DNA of 38,647 nt from Acidimicrobiales bacterium (GTDB lineage: Bacteria; Actinomycetota; Acidimicrobiia; Acidimicrobiales; SZUA-35), in contig JAHDCC010000003.1 of assembly GCA_020630065.1 (NCBI GenBank), positions 165,167 through 203,813 of the forward strand. Direction: 5' to 3'. The position numbers and the translations under genes are program-made. The notes beneath the pieces were generated by a model that saw only the letters and a program-made list of their open reading frames with translations, had not been told where the DNA came from and ran no database searches. Of the stretch, positions 15,091-23,338 are shown in pieces. The first letter of the stretch is position 1, and every line of letters begins with the position of its first letter.

Positions 15091-16653
15091 GTGACTAGCC
15101 GCGAAGAATTTACCGAACTAGCAGCCTCTTATCGGGCGATCCCCGTGTATCGGGAGATCCTGGCCGACTTGACGACTCCGGTAGCGGCGTTTCTTCGGTG
15201 TGTAGGTGATGACCCGGGATTTCTTTTAGAGTCAGTCGAAAATGGTGATCGATGGGGTCGGTTTAGTTTTATTGGGCGTCGGCCCGCAGCGTCTATGATT
15301 GCTCACGGTCAAAACATCGCTATTGAAGGTCATCTGCCTGACTGCGACGTTCCAACCGATTCGGGCATTTTAGCGGCCGTCGAAACTGTGCTCGAAGCGT
15401 ATAACGCACCCACCTTCGAAGATTTGCCGCCATTAACCTCTGGCCTAGTTGGCTACTTCGGCTACGACACGATCCGTGAAATCGAACATTTACCCAATCA
15501 GCCAGCCGACGATCATGGATACCCGGATTCGGTAATTGATGTGATTGGCGAGATGGCGGTTTTTGATCATTGGCGGCAACAAGCCATTCTGATCGCCGTT
15601 GCGTTGTTGCCGGAAGGTCCGTCGCCGACCGACATCGACGAAGCGTACGACGACGCCGTGGCCCGGCTTGATAATTTTGCTATCGACGGGGCGACCCCGC
15701 TTTCAGAACCGATGGTTTCTCCACCCACGCTAGGGTCGACTCCCGAGGGAATCACCGAGTCGCTGTCGTCTGAACAGTATCAGCGAGCAGTGGAAGTGGC
15801 CAAAGAGTACATCGTGGCCGGTGATATTTTCCAAGTTGTACTTTCCAAACGGTTCGAATTTGAGTTGGACGCTGATCCGTTCGACGTTTATCGTGTGCTA
15901 CGCCAAATCAATCCAAGCCCCTACATGTATTTCATCCGGCGTCCTGAGATCACTTTGGTTGGGTCGTCTCCCGAACCGATGGTTCAAGTTCTGCAAGGCC
16001 GAGTGATTTCGCGTCCAATCGCCGGAACTCGAGGGCGAGGCAAGACCGAGCACCACGACAGGAAACTTGCCGCTGAACTAGCCGAAGATCCAAAGGAGCG
16101 GGCCGAACATGTCATGTTAGTTGACCTGGCTCGAAACGATATAGGTCGTGTCGTCGACTATGGTTCGATGTCGATCGATGAGATGATGAACTTAGAGCGT
16201 TACAGCCACGTCATGCACTTGACTTCCGAGGTTTCAGGCCAGTTGCGTTCCGACAAATCTGTGGTGGACGTACTGCGGGCATCGTTCCCGGCAGGGACAG
16301 TGAGTGGAGCGCCGAAGGTTCGGGCGATGGAGATCATCGATGAACTTGAGCCAGTCAAACGAGGCCCCTACTCTGGAGCGGTCGGTTATCTAGACTTTTC
16401 CGGCAACCTGGATGCCGCTATCGCTATAAGAACGATGTTCTGTGGCCCTGAGGTTTCGGCCGTTCAGGCCGGTGCCGGAGTTGTCGCCGATAGCGAGCCT
16501 GTGTTGGAAGACAAAGAGTGTCGAAACAAGGCATCGGCACTTCTCGCGGCGATTGAACCCGCCCGGCAGATGACGGCCACTAGGCGATCATCGTTGAAGA
16601 AAGGGCCAGCGACTAGTCGGCCCGTGGACGAATCCGCCGAAACAGAAAAGTGA
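15091..16653 (+). CDS. trpE: Anthranilate synthase component I
   Basis: Makes anthranilate from chorismate with ammonia supplied by TrpG. The 520 residues contain the N-terminal domain with the LLESVENGDRWGRFSFIG tryptophan-site stretch. The chorismate-binding domain shows DIFQVVLSKRFE, NPSPYMYF, GSSPEPMV, RPIAGTRGRG, EHVMLVDLARND and FPAGTVSGAPKVRAMEIID. The conserved LLES near the N-terminus suggests feedback inhibition by Trp. The start is GTG at 15091, 5 bp after hisI. No trpG or trpD lies nearby, and no Trp-rich leader peptide precedes it. About 25 Ser/Lys/Thr-rich residues end the protein. Confidence 0.96.
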   Translation: MTSREEFTELAASYRAIPVYREILADLTTPVAAFLRCVGDDPGFLLESVENGDRWGRFSFIGRRPAASMIAHGQNIAIEGHLPDCDVPTDSGILAAVETVLEAYNAPTFEDLPPLTSGLVGYFGYDTIREIEHLPNQPADDHGYPDSVIDVIGEMAVFDHWRQQAILIAVALLPEGPSPTDIDEAYDDAVARLDNFAIDGATPLSEPMVSPPTLGSTPEGITESLSSEQYQRAVEVAKEYIVAGDIFQVVLSKRFEFELDADPFDVYRVLRQINPSPYMYFIRRPEITLVGSSPEPMVQVLQGRVISRPIAGTRGRGKTEHHDRKLAAELAEDPKERAEHVMLVDLARNDIGRVVDYGSMSIDEMMNLERYSHVMHLTSEVSGQLRSDKSVVDVLRASFPAGTVSGAPKVRAMEIIDELEPVKRGPYSGAVGYLDFSGNLDAAIAIRTMFCGPEVSAVQAGAGVVADSEPVLEDKECRNKASALLAAIEPARQMTATRRSSLKKGPATSRPVDESAETEK

Positions 16654-17510
16654 AAATGACCCAACTCCAAATGTTTCACGTTCCCGTTGACGTGATCGAA
16701 GTAGCCGGACCTGACGCCGCAACCTACCTGCAAGGACAGTTGAGTCAGAACGTAGAAGCCCTCGGATTGGGCGGGTCAGCGTATTCGTTGCTGCTGGCAC
16801 CACAAGGCTTTGTCGAAGCCTGGTTTCGGGTTGTCCGTAAGGAAAAAGATCGGTACTGGTTAATCGTCGACTCCGGGTTCGGTGAGAGCGCCAAAAGCCG
16901 CCTAGAGCGGTTTAAGCTTCGGGTCGATTGTTCAATTTCTCTCCATAACTACATTCTCTCTTCCGTGCGTTCACTACAACCAGACGCATCTATCGATAGC
17001 GAAGACCTAGCAAGTGACTACCAAGGTTCACACGCCGTCGTTGATACACGATGGTCTAGTGAACCTGGTTTCGATATCGTCGGGCCACAAAAAGTAGAGA
17101 TCGATGGAGCCGACATCGGCACTATCGAGGACTTCGAACGGTTACGTATCTCTTCATCGCAGCCAGCTATGGGGCGGGAACTCACCGAAAAGACGATTCC
17201 GGCGGCGGCCGGCATCGTCGAAAGATCGGTCGATTTCTCCAAAGGTTGCTATGTCGGACAAGAGCTAGTCGCTCGGATCGATTCTCGAGGGAACAACACC
17301 CCTCAGCGGCTTCACCAGGTCCGCTTCGCTGAAGGGCGGGTTTCGGATGGCGAAACAATTTATTCGTCTTCGGGCAAGGCTGGAACGGTAACAAGTTCTG
17401 TTGCTACCTCGTCTGGTTCTTTGACGCTGGCGTATTTGAAACGAGATACCGACGTGTCGGCGATTTGGGCAGAAATCGCCGGTCAAGTCGTTCATGGTGA
17501 GGTTGTCTAA
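16650..17510 (+). CDS. YgfZ/GcvT-like folate-binding protein
   Basis: A 286-residue protein of the aminomethyltransferase-related YgfZ family. The diagnostic K-G-C-Y-x-G-Q-E motif is present as DFSKGCYVGQELVARI near residue 195-210; the N-terminal ATYLQGQLSQNV and LLLAPQGFVEAWFRV are typical. YgfZ proteins use tetrahydrofolate and assist assembly or repair of certain Fe-S enzymes, including MiaB-type radical-SAM proteins. The GTG overlaps the trpE stop (GTGA); the ATG at 16656 is an alternative start. It is not GcvT itself: it is shorter, and no glycine-cleavage genes are near. Confidence 0.88.
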   Translation: MKMTQLQMFHVPVDVIEVAGPDAATYLQGQLSQNVEALGLGGSAYSLLLAPQGFVEAWFRVVRKEKDRYWLIVDSGFGESAKSRLERFKLRVDCSISLHNYILSSVRSLQPDASIDSEDLASDYQGSHAVVDTRWSSEPGFDIVGPQKVEIDGADIGTIEDFERLRISSSQPAMGRELTEKTIPAAAGIVERSVDFSKGCYVGQELVARIDSRGNNTPQRLHQVRFAEGRVSDGETIYSSSGKAGTVTSSVATSSGSLTLAYLKRDTDVSAIWAEIAGQVVHGEVV

Positions 17511-18910
17511 ACCCGACCATCGCTAGATGGTTCTTCGATAGGGAAACTGACCGTCATCTCGGTCCCTTCACCGATGGCTGATTTGGCGGTGACAGTGCCG
17601 CCCATCGCTTCTACCAGCTCTTTCACGATGGTGAGTCCGAGGCCGCTACTGTTTTCCGACATCTTTGGCTTGTTGCTCGCCGTGTACAGCCGGTCAAAAA
17701 TATGGGGCAGGTCGGCAGAGCTGATGCCAGGACCGTCGTCACGCACCCGTAAATGCATGGCATCGGCGCCGGGCTCCAGGAGAACTACTACCTGCCGTTC
17801 GGCATATTTGAGTGCGTTATGCACGAGATTCACGACAACTTGCCCAAGCCGATCAGCGTCTGCAGAGACTAGAGGAATTTCTGGCGGTGCTTGGAGATGT
17901 AGTTCTATCGATCGCCGGTCGGCATCTTCAGCTAAACCGGCGATCGTTCGGCCAGAAACGACCGCGAGATTAGTTGGTTGGAGATTCAACTGGAACGTGT
18001 TGGCATCGAGTCTGGCCAGGTCAATGATGTCCGTGACTAGACGGTTAAGACGGTCAGCGTGGTTCACAATCACCGCGCCAGCCTCTTTAGGGCTGTCAAC
18101 AGTGCCGTCGATAAGGGCTTCGCCATAACCTCTCATAGCGGTCAGCGGAGTCCGTAGATCGTGGGAAACCGACATCAAGAACTGTCGATCGAGCGCCTTT
18201 GAACGTTGCAGGTCAGCTGCCATCTGATTCACCGAAGCCGCGAGTTCACCGACTTCGTCGTTACTGGACGGTTCGACCCGTGTGTCAAGACGACCCTTAG
18301 CTAACTCGGAGGTAGCAAGCTGAATGTCCTTTATGGGTTTTGTTAGCCTGCGAGCCAAAATCGCTGCCACAATCAGACTTAGCACCAGAACCGTGATCGC
18401 CGATATCGCGTACCACATCGTGCCTTGTCGTCGAAGAATTGGCAGCTCTTCACTCGCAAGTATCGCTATGTCGTTGTTGGCTAAAGCAGGCTGGTTGGCC
18501 AGCCGGATAATTCCTGTAACCGAACCTTTCTGATCGAAAAAGACTGGCTGACCTGACACGAAGGCCTCTACTTGGTCCGACGAAAGGCTCGGAACTCGGA
18601 TATCTGGCTGATCACGTCTAGGGCCGCCACGGTCTTGGCGAACACTCGTGACCACGCCGTCGGCGTCTACCGTAACGATGTTGAGTTCTGACAGATTGTA
18701 AAAACGTCTTGTCTGTTCGAGGGTGCGTCGTAGGTCGCCTAATGAGCCAGGTTGCTCAGACGACACCGCGAACGCTTCGAGTCGGTCTGCTAGATCGTTC
18801 TCCGCAGATTGCTTCGCGCCAAACTGAGAGAGCGCCAAGACGCCGCTTCCAAGTAGAAGAATCGAAACTAGGGCCATGGCGGCAAAGGCGAACGTCAACC
18901 GTCGTTGCAT
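17507..18910 (-). CDS. Membrane sensor histidine kinase
   Basis: A 467-residue sensor: TM1 at about 8-30, an extracellular domain of about 130 residues, TM2 at about 163-187, a HAMP domain (RRLTKPIKDIQLATSELAKG), the dimerisation/phosphoacceptor box SVSHDLRTPLTAMRGYGEAL with the histidine near 250, then an ATPase with the N-box NLVHNALKYAE, G1 DDGPGIS, FDRLY and G2 SSGLGLTIVKELVEAMGG. The ATG at 18910 is preferred because it lies 2 bp after the response-regulator stop, with GGGGTGA just before it, and gives a proper first TM helix. A longer frame from 19036 would overlap the regulator. The stimulus is unknown. Confidence 0.93.
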   Translation of the reverse strand: MQRRLTFAFAAMALVSILLLGSGVLALSQFGAKQSAENDLADRLEAFAVSSEQPGSLGDLRRTLEQTRRFYNLSELNIVTVDADGVVTSVRQDRGGPRRDQPDIRVPSLSSDQVEAFVSGQPVFFDQKGSVTGIIRLANQPALANNDIAILASEELPILRRQGTMWYAISAITVLVLSLIVAAILARRLTKPIKDIQLATSELAKGRLDTRVEPSSNDEVGELAASVNQMAADLQRSKALDRQFLMSVSHDLRTPLTAMRGYGEALIDGTVDSPKEAGAVIVNHADRLNRLVTDIIDLARLDANTFQLNLQPTNLAVVSGRTIAGLAEDADRRSIELHLQAPPEIPLVSADADRLGQVVVNLVHNALKYAERQVVVLLEPGADAMHLRVRDDGPGISSADLPHIFDRLYTASNKPKMSENSSGLGLTIVKELVEAMGGTVTAKSAIGEGTEMTVSFPIEEPSSDGRV

Positions 18911-18912
18911 AG

Positions 18913-19587
18913 TCACCCCAGTCGGTACCCGAAACCGCGAACCGTAACGAGAGGAAGATCTGAACCCAATTTCTTGCGCAGTTGACGAATATGGACATCG
19001 ACTGTTCGTGGATCGCCAACCCAGTCTTGGCCCCACGCAGCGTTTAATATCTGATCGCGGCTGAGAACGATTCCTTGGTTTTCGAGGAGGGATTCCAACA
19101 GTGTTAGTTCTTGGGTCGCCAGCGAGATGGTTTCCCCGTCAGAGTTGACCTCCCGCCGATCCAGATCAATAGAAATCGAGCCAAATTGAAAGTGACGCAA
19201 TGTTTTGGTTGTCGCGGTTTGTGCTGCCCCTCGGCGTAAAACTGCCTTTATTCTGGCAACGATTTCTCGGGCAGAGAATGGTTTCGTAACGTAGTCGTCG
19301 GCTCCTAGCTCGAGACCAAGGATTCGGTCCACCTCATCATCACGGGCAGTCAGAAACAGAACGGGAACGTCTGAGGTGACACGTAGCTGACGGCAAACGT
19401 CCAGTCCGTCAAGATCTCCGGGAAGCCCGATATCGAGGACCACAAAGTCGGGTTGAAGGGCACGTATAGCTTCGAGTCCGCTTTCACCATCACCGTATGA
19501 ATGAACTCGCCAACCCTCTTTCTCGATGTAGAGGGCTAGTAGGTTACGGATATCTGGTTCGTCCTCGATCACAACAATTGATGTCAC
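18913..19587 (-). CDS. OmpR/PhoB-family response regulator
   Basis: A 224-residue regulator. The receiver domain has acidic residues E8-D9, phosphoacceptor D52 in VVLDIGLPG, T80 and K102 in DYVTKPF. The C-terminal winged helix shows ATQELTLLESLLENQG, LSRDQILNAAW and TVDVHIRQLRKKLG...VRGFGYRLG. It is the partner of the histidine kinase that follows. The start is a GTG at 19587; TAAGCT at 19595-19600 (minus) lies 7 nt upstream, so the message is probably leaderless. It is divergent from trpC over 117 bp. Confidence 0.94.
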   Translation of the reverse strand: MTSIVVIEDEPDIRNLLALYIEKEGWRVHSYGDGESGLEAIRALQPDFVVLDIGLPGDLDGLDVCRQLRVTSDVPVLFLTARDDEVDRILGLELGADDYVTKPFSAREIVARIKAVLRRGAAQTATTKTLRHFQFGSISIDLDRREVNSDGETISLATQELTLLESLLENQGIVLSRDQILNAAWGQDWVGDPRTVDVHIRQLRKKLGSDLPLVTVRGFGYRLG

Positions 19588-19594
19588 GAACCTC

Positions 19595-19600
19595 AGCTTA
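19595..19600 (-). promoter_or_regulatory. -10 box for the response-regulator operon (leaderless)
   Basis: TAAGCT on the minus strand, 7 nt before the GTG at 19587. The hexamer is the same as in front of hisI. Confidence 0.5.
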
Positions 19601-19692
19601 GGTCAGCTTTGTTATGAACAGATGAACTGCCCCGGCAAGATTTGTCTTTCGAGTCGGTTCACCCGGAGCCGAATTATCACGCAGATACTTGC

Positions 19693-19698
19693 TAGATT
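19693..19698 (+). promoter_or_regulatory. -10 box for trpC (leaderless)
   Basis: TAGATT, 6 nt before the GTG at 19705; +1 would be the G of the start codon. Confidence 0.5.
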
Positions 19699-19704
19699 CG
19701 TTAC

Positions 19705-20499
19705 GTGGGAACGTATCTCGATGAAATCTTAGTCAAACACCGTGAGCGGGCAGCTCACGACAACCGCTCAGTCGACGCGTGGGTTGAAAAAATAGCGTCA
19801 GCTGACGACACCAACGGCCGCCCGCGCGGATTCGTAGACGCAATTCGAAGTGCTGAGGGGTTAGCGGTAATCTCAGAAATTAAGCGGCGATCACCCTCGA
19901 AAGGTGACTTACACGCCGACTTAGATCCGGCAGAAATGGCTACGAAATACGTCGAAGGAGACGCAACTTGTCTGTCTGTGCTCACCGACCAAGACTTTTT
20001 CGGCGGATCTGCCGACGATCTACGGGCCGCTCGTAGCGCCGTTGAGGTACCCGTTCTCCGCAAAGATTTTACCGTTGGACCGCTCGATGTACTAGATGCT
20101 CGTCTAATGGGCGCTGACGCCGTCCTGTTAATCGTCGCTGCACTGGATCAAGTGGAGCTCCGCGATTTTTTCGATCTTGCCACCGAGATTGGACTCGACT
20201 GCTTGTTGGAAACCCACGACGAGGCTGAGGTCGAACGGGCCATGGAAGTCGGTCCAGTGATGATTGGCGTAAATCAGCGTGACCTTACGACCTTCGAAGT
20301 TGATACCAACCGGGCTCTTCGAGTTGGAGCGTCGCTTGATCCTTCACTTGTCCGCGTGGCCGAGTCGGGAGTAAAGACCCCGGACGATGCTGCGAAGCTG
20401 GCTGAAGGCGGATACGACGCTGTTCTCGTGGGCGAATCAATCGTGACGAGTGGAAATGCTACAGATGCTGTCGCCCAGCTTCGAAAAGCTGGAAGCTAA
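19705..20499 (+). CDS. trpC: Indole-3-glycerol phosphate synthase
   Basis: A barrel enzyme of 264 residues that closes the indole ring of CdRP. Visible motifs: VISEIKRRSPSKGDLH with the catalytic lysine region, LSVLTDQDFFGGS, VLRKDFTVGPLDVLDARLMGADAVLLIVA, LLETHDEAEVERA, IGVNQRDLTTFEVD and VAESGVKTPDDA. It is monofunctional (no fused TrpF). A leaderless GTG start at 19705 is supported by the -10 box. trpF follows after 127 bp with its own -10 box, so the two may be separately transcribed. Confidence 0.95.
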   Translation: MGTYLDEILVKHRERAAHDNRSVDAWVEKIASADDTNGRPRGFVDAIRSAEGLAVISEIKRRSPSKGDLHADLDPAEMATKYVEGDATCLSVLTDQDFFGGSADDLRAARSAVEVPVLRKDFTVGPLDVLDARLMGADAVLLIVAALDQVELRDFFDLATEIGLDCLLETHDEAEVERAMEVGPVMIGVNQRDLTTFEVDTNRALRVGASLDPSLVRVAESGVKTPDDAAKLAEGGYDAVLVGESIVTSGNATDAVAQLRKAGS

Positions 20500-20614
20500 A
20501 CCCCTCAACAGGCGCATCGAGGCGATCTCACGATCGTCGACTTCAACGCCGCCGATATCGTGCGGTCGTCGCAACTGGCACAGTAATTACACAGCGTAGG
20601 ACGCCCATCGCCGC

Positions 20615-20620
20615 TACCTT
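20615..20620 (+). promoter_or_regulatory. -10 box for trpF-trpB-trpA (leaderless)
   Basis: TACCTT, 6 nt before the GTG at 20627. The GGAAAG between them touches the start codon and could only weakly serve as a Shine-Dalgarno if transcription starts further upstream. Confidence 0.45.
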
Positions 20621-20626
20621 GGAAAG

Positions 20627-21286
20627 GTGTTCATAAAAATTTGTGGAATCACCAACACCGACGATGCACTCCTAGCTGCCGGTCTTGGTGCTGACGCCAT
20701 CGGGTTGCTTTTTACTACCTCTTCTCGTGAAATTGCGCCATCGGTAGGCCGAGACATCGTCCGGCATTTGCCTCCTGAAATACTTTCGGTCGGTGTGTTC
20801 AGAAACGAACGAAAAGAACGAGTGGTCGAGATCGCCAACAAGGTAGGTCTTCGGGCAGTTCAGCTTCACGGGCACGAAACACCCGAAGAAACCAAATGGA
20901 TAGCGGCACGAGTTCCTTCAGTAATTCGAGCACTAGCCGCCACCAACCCCGCTATACGAAGGTTTGAACGGTACTCGCCAGCCCGGCTACTGATCGACTC
21001 TTCTACCCCTGGCAGCGGTCAGGTGTTCGACTGGGATGAGTTAGAAAAACTAAGGATCTCCGAACCATACATACTGGCTGGAGGCTTAGACCCGACCAAC
21101 GTTGCGATGGCGATCCAACAGTTACATCCGTGGGGTGTCGACATATCCAGCGGTGTCGAAGAATCTCCTGGTAAAAAAGACGCGGTGAAAATGCGAAAAT
21201 TTATCAACGAAGCACGCTCGGCCAACAGTCACGGTCGAGCGGAGCGAACCAGCAAACCTAAACCATATAACTGGGAAGAAGACTAG
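20627..21286 (+). CDS. trpF: Phosphoribosylanthranilate isomerase
   Basis: A 219-residue barrel enzyme for the Amadori step of tryptophan synthesis. Catalytic C6 in IKICGIT and D124 in [16 protein letters not shown] are visible, with [19 protein letters not shown] and [16 protein letters not shown]. Many actinobacteria lack trpF and use PriA; its presence here suggests ordinary HisA/TrpF division of labour. The last 20 residues are basic and polar, longer than usual. trpB follows after 2 bp. Confidence 0.95.
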   Translation: MFIKICGITNTDDALLAAGLGADAIGLLFTTSSREIAPSVGRDIVRHLPPEILSVGVFRNERKERVVEIANKVGLRAVQLHGHETPEETKWIAARVPSVIRALAATNPAIRRFERYSPARLLIDSSTPGSGQVFDWDELEKLRISEPYILAGGLDPTNVAMAIQQLHPWGVDISSGVEESPGKKDAVKMRKFINEARSANSHGRAERTSKPKPYNWEED

Positions 21287-21288
21287 AT

Positions 21289-22500
21289 ATGACCTCAACC
21301 GTTTCTGCGACGAACTTCATGGACGACCCTGATGACAACGGTCGGTTCGGAAAATTTGGCGGGCGATATGTTCCTGAGACTCTTGTTCCTGCGTGTGCCG
21401 AGCTAGAAGTTGGTTTCCGTGAGGCGTGGGCTGATCAGGCGTTTCGTGAAGAGTTTGAACAGTTACTGCAAACTTACGCTGGACGTCCCTCAGGTCTGAC
21501 CGAATGTGCAAACTTGTCAGAAGAGTTAGGCTTTCGCATTCTAATAAAACGCGAGGACTTGAACCACACCGGCAGTCACAAGATCAACAATGTGTTAGGT
21601 CAAACGTTGTTGGCCAAAAGAATGGGTAAATCTCGTATCGTCGCAGAAACCGGAGCAGGCCAGCATGGGGTCGCATCCGCCACTGCCGCCGCCTACTTTG
21701 GGATGGACTGTGTCGTCTACATGGGCGAAGTAGACATGGAACGGCAAAAACTCAACGTATTCCGAATGGAACTGCTCGGCGCTGAGGTACGACCTGCTAT
21801 GTCCGGAAGTCGAACGTTGAAAGACGCCGTAAATGAGGCGATGCGAAATTGGGTGGCCACAGTCGAATCCACCCACTATTGCTTGGGATCTGTCATGGGG
21901 CCTCATCCGTATCCGTGGATGGTTCGTCAATTTCACAGCGTCATTGGGGACGAAGCGTCGAAACAATGCGACGAGCTTATTGGCGGCGCCCCCGACTATG
22001 TAGTTGCCTGTGTCGGCGGCGGCTCGAACGCTATTGGCATCTTCTCCGGGTTTGCGAACAGCGATGCCCAACTAATTGGGGTAGAGCCCGAGGGGGGAGC
22101 GGCCGTTGGTTCAGCAGTACCGGGAGTCGTTCACGGCTCCGAATCATATCTGATGCAGGACGAACACGGACAGGTGCTCGAAGCTCACTCGGTTTCAGCC
22201 GGCTTGGACTATCCGGGTGTGGGCCCGGAACATGCTCATCTAGCAGATATCGGTCGTGCTCGATACGAATCGGTAAATGACCGCGAAGTGTTAGAAGCCT
22301 TTGAACTGATGTCACGAAGCGAAGGCATTATCCCTGCTTTGGAGCCAGCTCATGGCCTCGCGTGGATGGTTAAGGCTAAAGAGGAGCTGGCTGGGAAAAC
22401 CGTTCTACTTAATTTGAGTGGACGAGGTGACAAAGATGTGGCTCAAGTACAGGCAATCAAGGCTGGCGACCCCGCTGCGTTGTCAACGATGCGCCCATAG
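21289..22500 (+). CDS. trpB: Tryptophan synthase beta chain
   Basis: A PLP enzyme of 403 residues that joins indole and serine. Visible: [15 protein letters not shown], the PLP-lysine K98 in [62 protein letters not shown], and [11 protein letters not shown] at the end. This is the ordinary TrpB1 type that works with TrpA, and trpA is the next gene (36 bp). The substrate-binding segments all look intact. Confidence 0.97.
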   Translation: MTSTVSATNFMDDPDDNGRFGKFGGRYVPETLVPACAELEVGFREAWADQAFREEFEQLLQTYAGRPSGLTECANLSEELGFRILIKREDLNHTGSHKINNVLGQTLLAKRMGKSRIVAETGAGQHGVASATAAAYFGMDCVVYMGEVDMERQKLNVFRMELLGAEVRPAMSGSRTLKDAVNEAMRNWVATVESTHYCLGSVMGPHPYPWMVRQFHSVIGDEASKQCDELIGGAPDYVVACVGGGSNAIGIFSGFANSDAQLIGVEPEGGAAVGSAVPGVVHGSESYLMQDEHGQVLEAHSVSAGLDYPGVGPEHAHLADIGRARYESVNDREVLEAFELMSRSEGIIPALEPAHGLAWMVKAKEELAGKTVLLNLSGRGDKDVAQVQAIKAGDPAALSTMRP

Positions 22501-22536
22501 AGTATTGCACTAGCCGGAACAATGTGAAGGATTTTC

Positions 22537-23334
22537 ATGACTGAAGCACCACAGCTTGGCCAACTAGAAAAACATCTGCGAAGTCGTCGAGATAACGGTC
22601 GGAAACTGCTGATTCCATACGTGACTGGCGGTTACCCGGTAGAGGACTGGCCACGTCTTGTTGAGGGTTGCGCTGAAGCTGGCGCCGATGCGATCGAGAT
22701 CGGAATACCGTTTAGCGATCCAGTAATGGACGGGACCACGATACAAGAATCATCGTCGCTGGCATTAGCGGCCGGAGCGGACCCGTTAGATATTCTCGGT
22801 CAGGTTTCTAAAATCGATGTCGATGTTCCGCTTATAGCGATGACGTACTACAACATCTGCTATCACATGGGTCACCGACGCTTTGCCTCGCAGTTGAGCA
22901 ACGCCGGAATCAGCGCGGCGATTCTCCCGGATCTTCCGTTAGAAGAAGCTGGTCATTGGACGAAGGCGGCTGATGCAGAAGCGGTCGAGACTATTCTGCT
23001 GGCGGCTCCGACGGCCCCAGACGAACGTCTGGTCAGAATCGTTGAACGTTCTCGTGGTTTTGTCTACGGGGTAGGTCTGGTCGGGATCACTGGAGAACGA
23101 TCAGAGCTTGCGACGAGCGCGCTTGAAATGGCTCGACGACTAAAAGCTATCACCGACAAACCGGTTGTTATCGGTGTTGGGGTCTCGAACCCCCAACAGG
23201 CAGCTGAAGTGTCGGAGGTAGCCGACGGTGTCGTAGTAGGCTCTGCGGTGATTAGGCGAGTCCTCGATAGCGGGAACATCGACGACGCTGTCGAGTTTGT
23301 TGCCCAACTTCGAGCCGGCCTTGACGCCGGCTAG
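22537..23334 (+). CDS. trpA: Tryptophan synthase alpha chain
   Basis: A 265-residue barrel subunit that cleaves indole-3-glycerol phosphate. E54 and D65, in AIEIGIPFSDPVMDG, match the two catalytic acids; MTYYNICY, AAILPDLPLEE, LLAAPTAP, VYGVGLVGITGER and VIGVGVSNPQQA are family loops. GAAGGA precedes the ATG by 7 nt. The last codons form the stem of an intrinsic terminator and the stop shares CTAG with the convergent DUF3179 gene. Confidence 0.96.
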   Translation: MTEAPQLGQLEKHLRSRRDNGRKLLIPYVTGGYPVEDWPRLVEGCAEAGADAIEIGIPFSDPVMDGTTIQESSSLALAAGADPLDILGQVSKIDVDVPLIAMTYYNICYHMGHRRFASQLSNAGISAAILPDLPLEEAGHWTKAADAEAVETILLAAPTAPDERLVRIVERSRGFVYGVGLVGITGERSELATSALEMARRLKAITDKPVVIGVGVSNPQQAAEVSEVADGVVVGSAVIRRVLDSGNIDDAVEFVAQLRAGLDAG

Positions 23335-23338
23335 TTTT
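23313..23338 (+). terminator. Intrinsic terminator of the trp operon, inside the trpA 3' end
   Basis: AGCCGGC (23313-23319) pairs with GCCGGCT (23326-23332) across a 6-nt loop and is followed by AGTTTT. The stem overlaps the last trpA codons and the stop, and also the stop of the opposing gene. Confidence 0.7.

Noticed and set aside
15000-15091. Trp-rich leader peptide before trpE
   Set aside because: hisI ends 5 bp before the trpE start and no Trp-rich short ORF is present.
18911-19036. 42-residue N-terminal extension of the histidine kinase
   Set aside because: It lies inside the response-regulator gene; the ATG at 18910 follows that stop by 2 bp and begins a proper membrane helix.
21595-22315. 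Long open frames of 94-158 codons opposite or shifted to trpB
   Set aside because: They lie in another frame over a fully conserved trpB and have no start signals or recognisable similarity.
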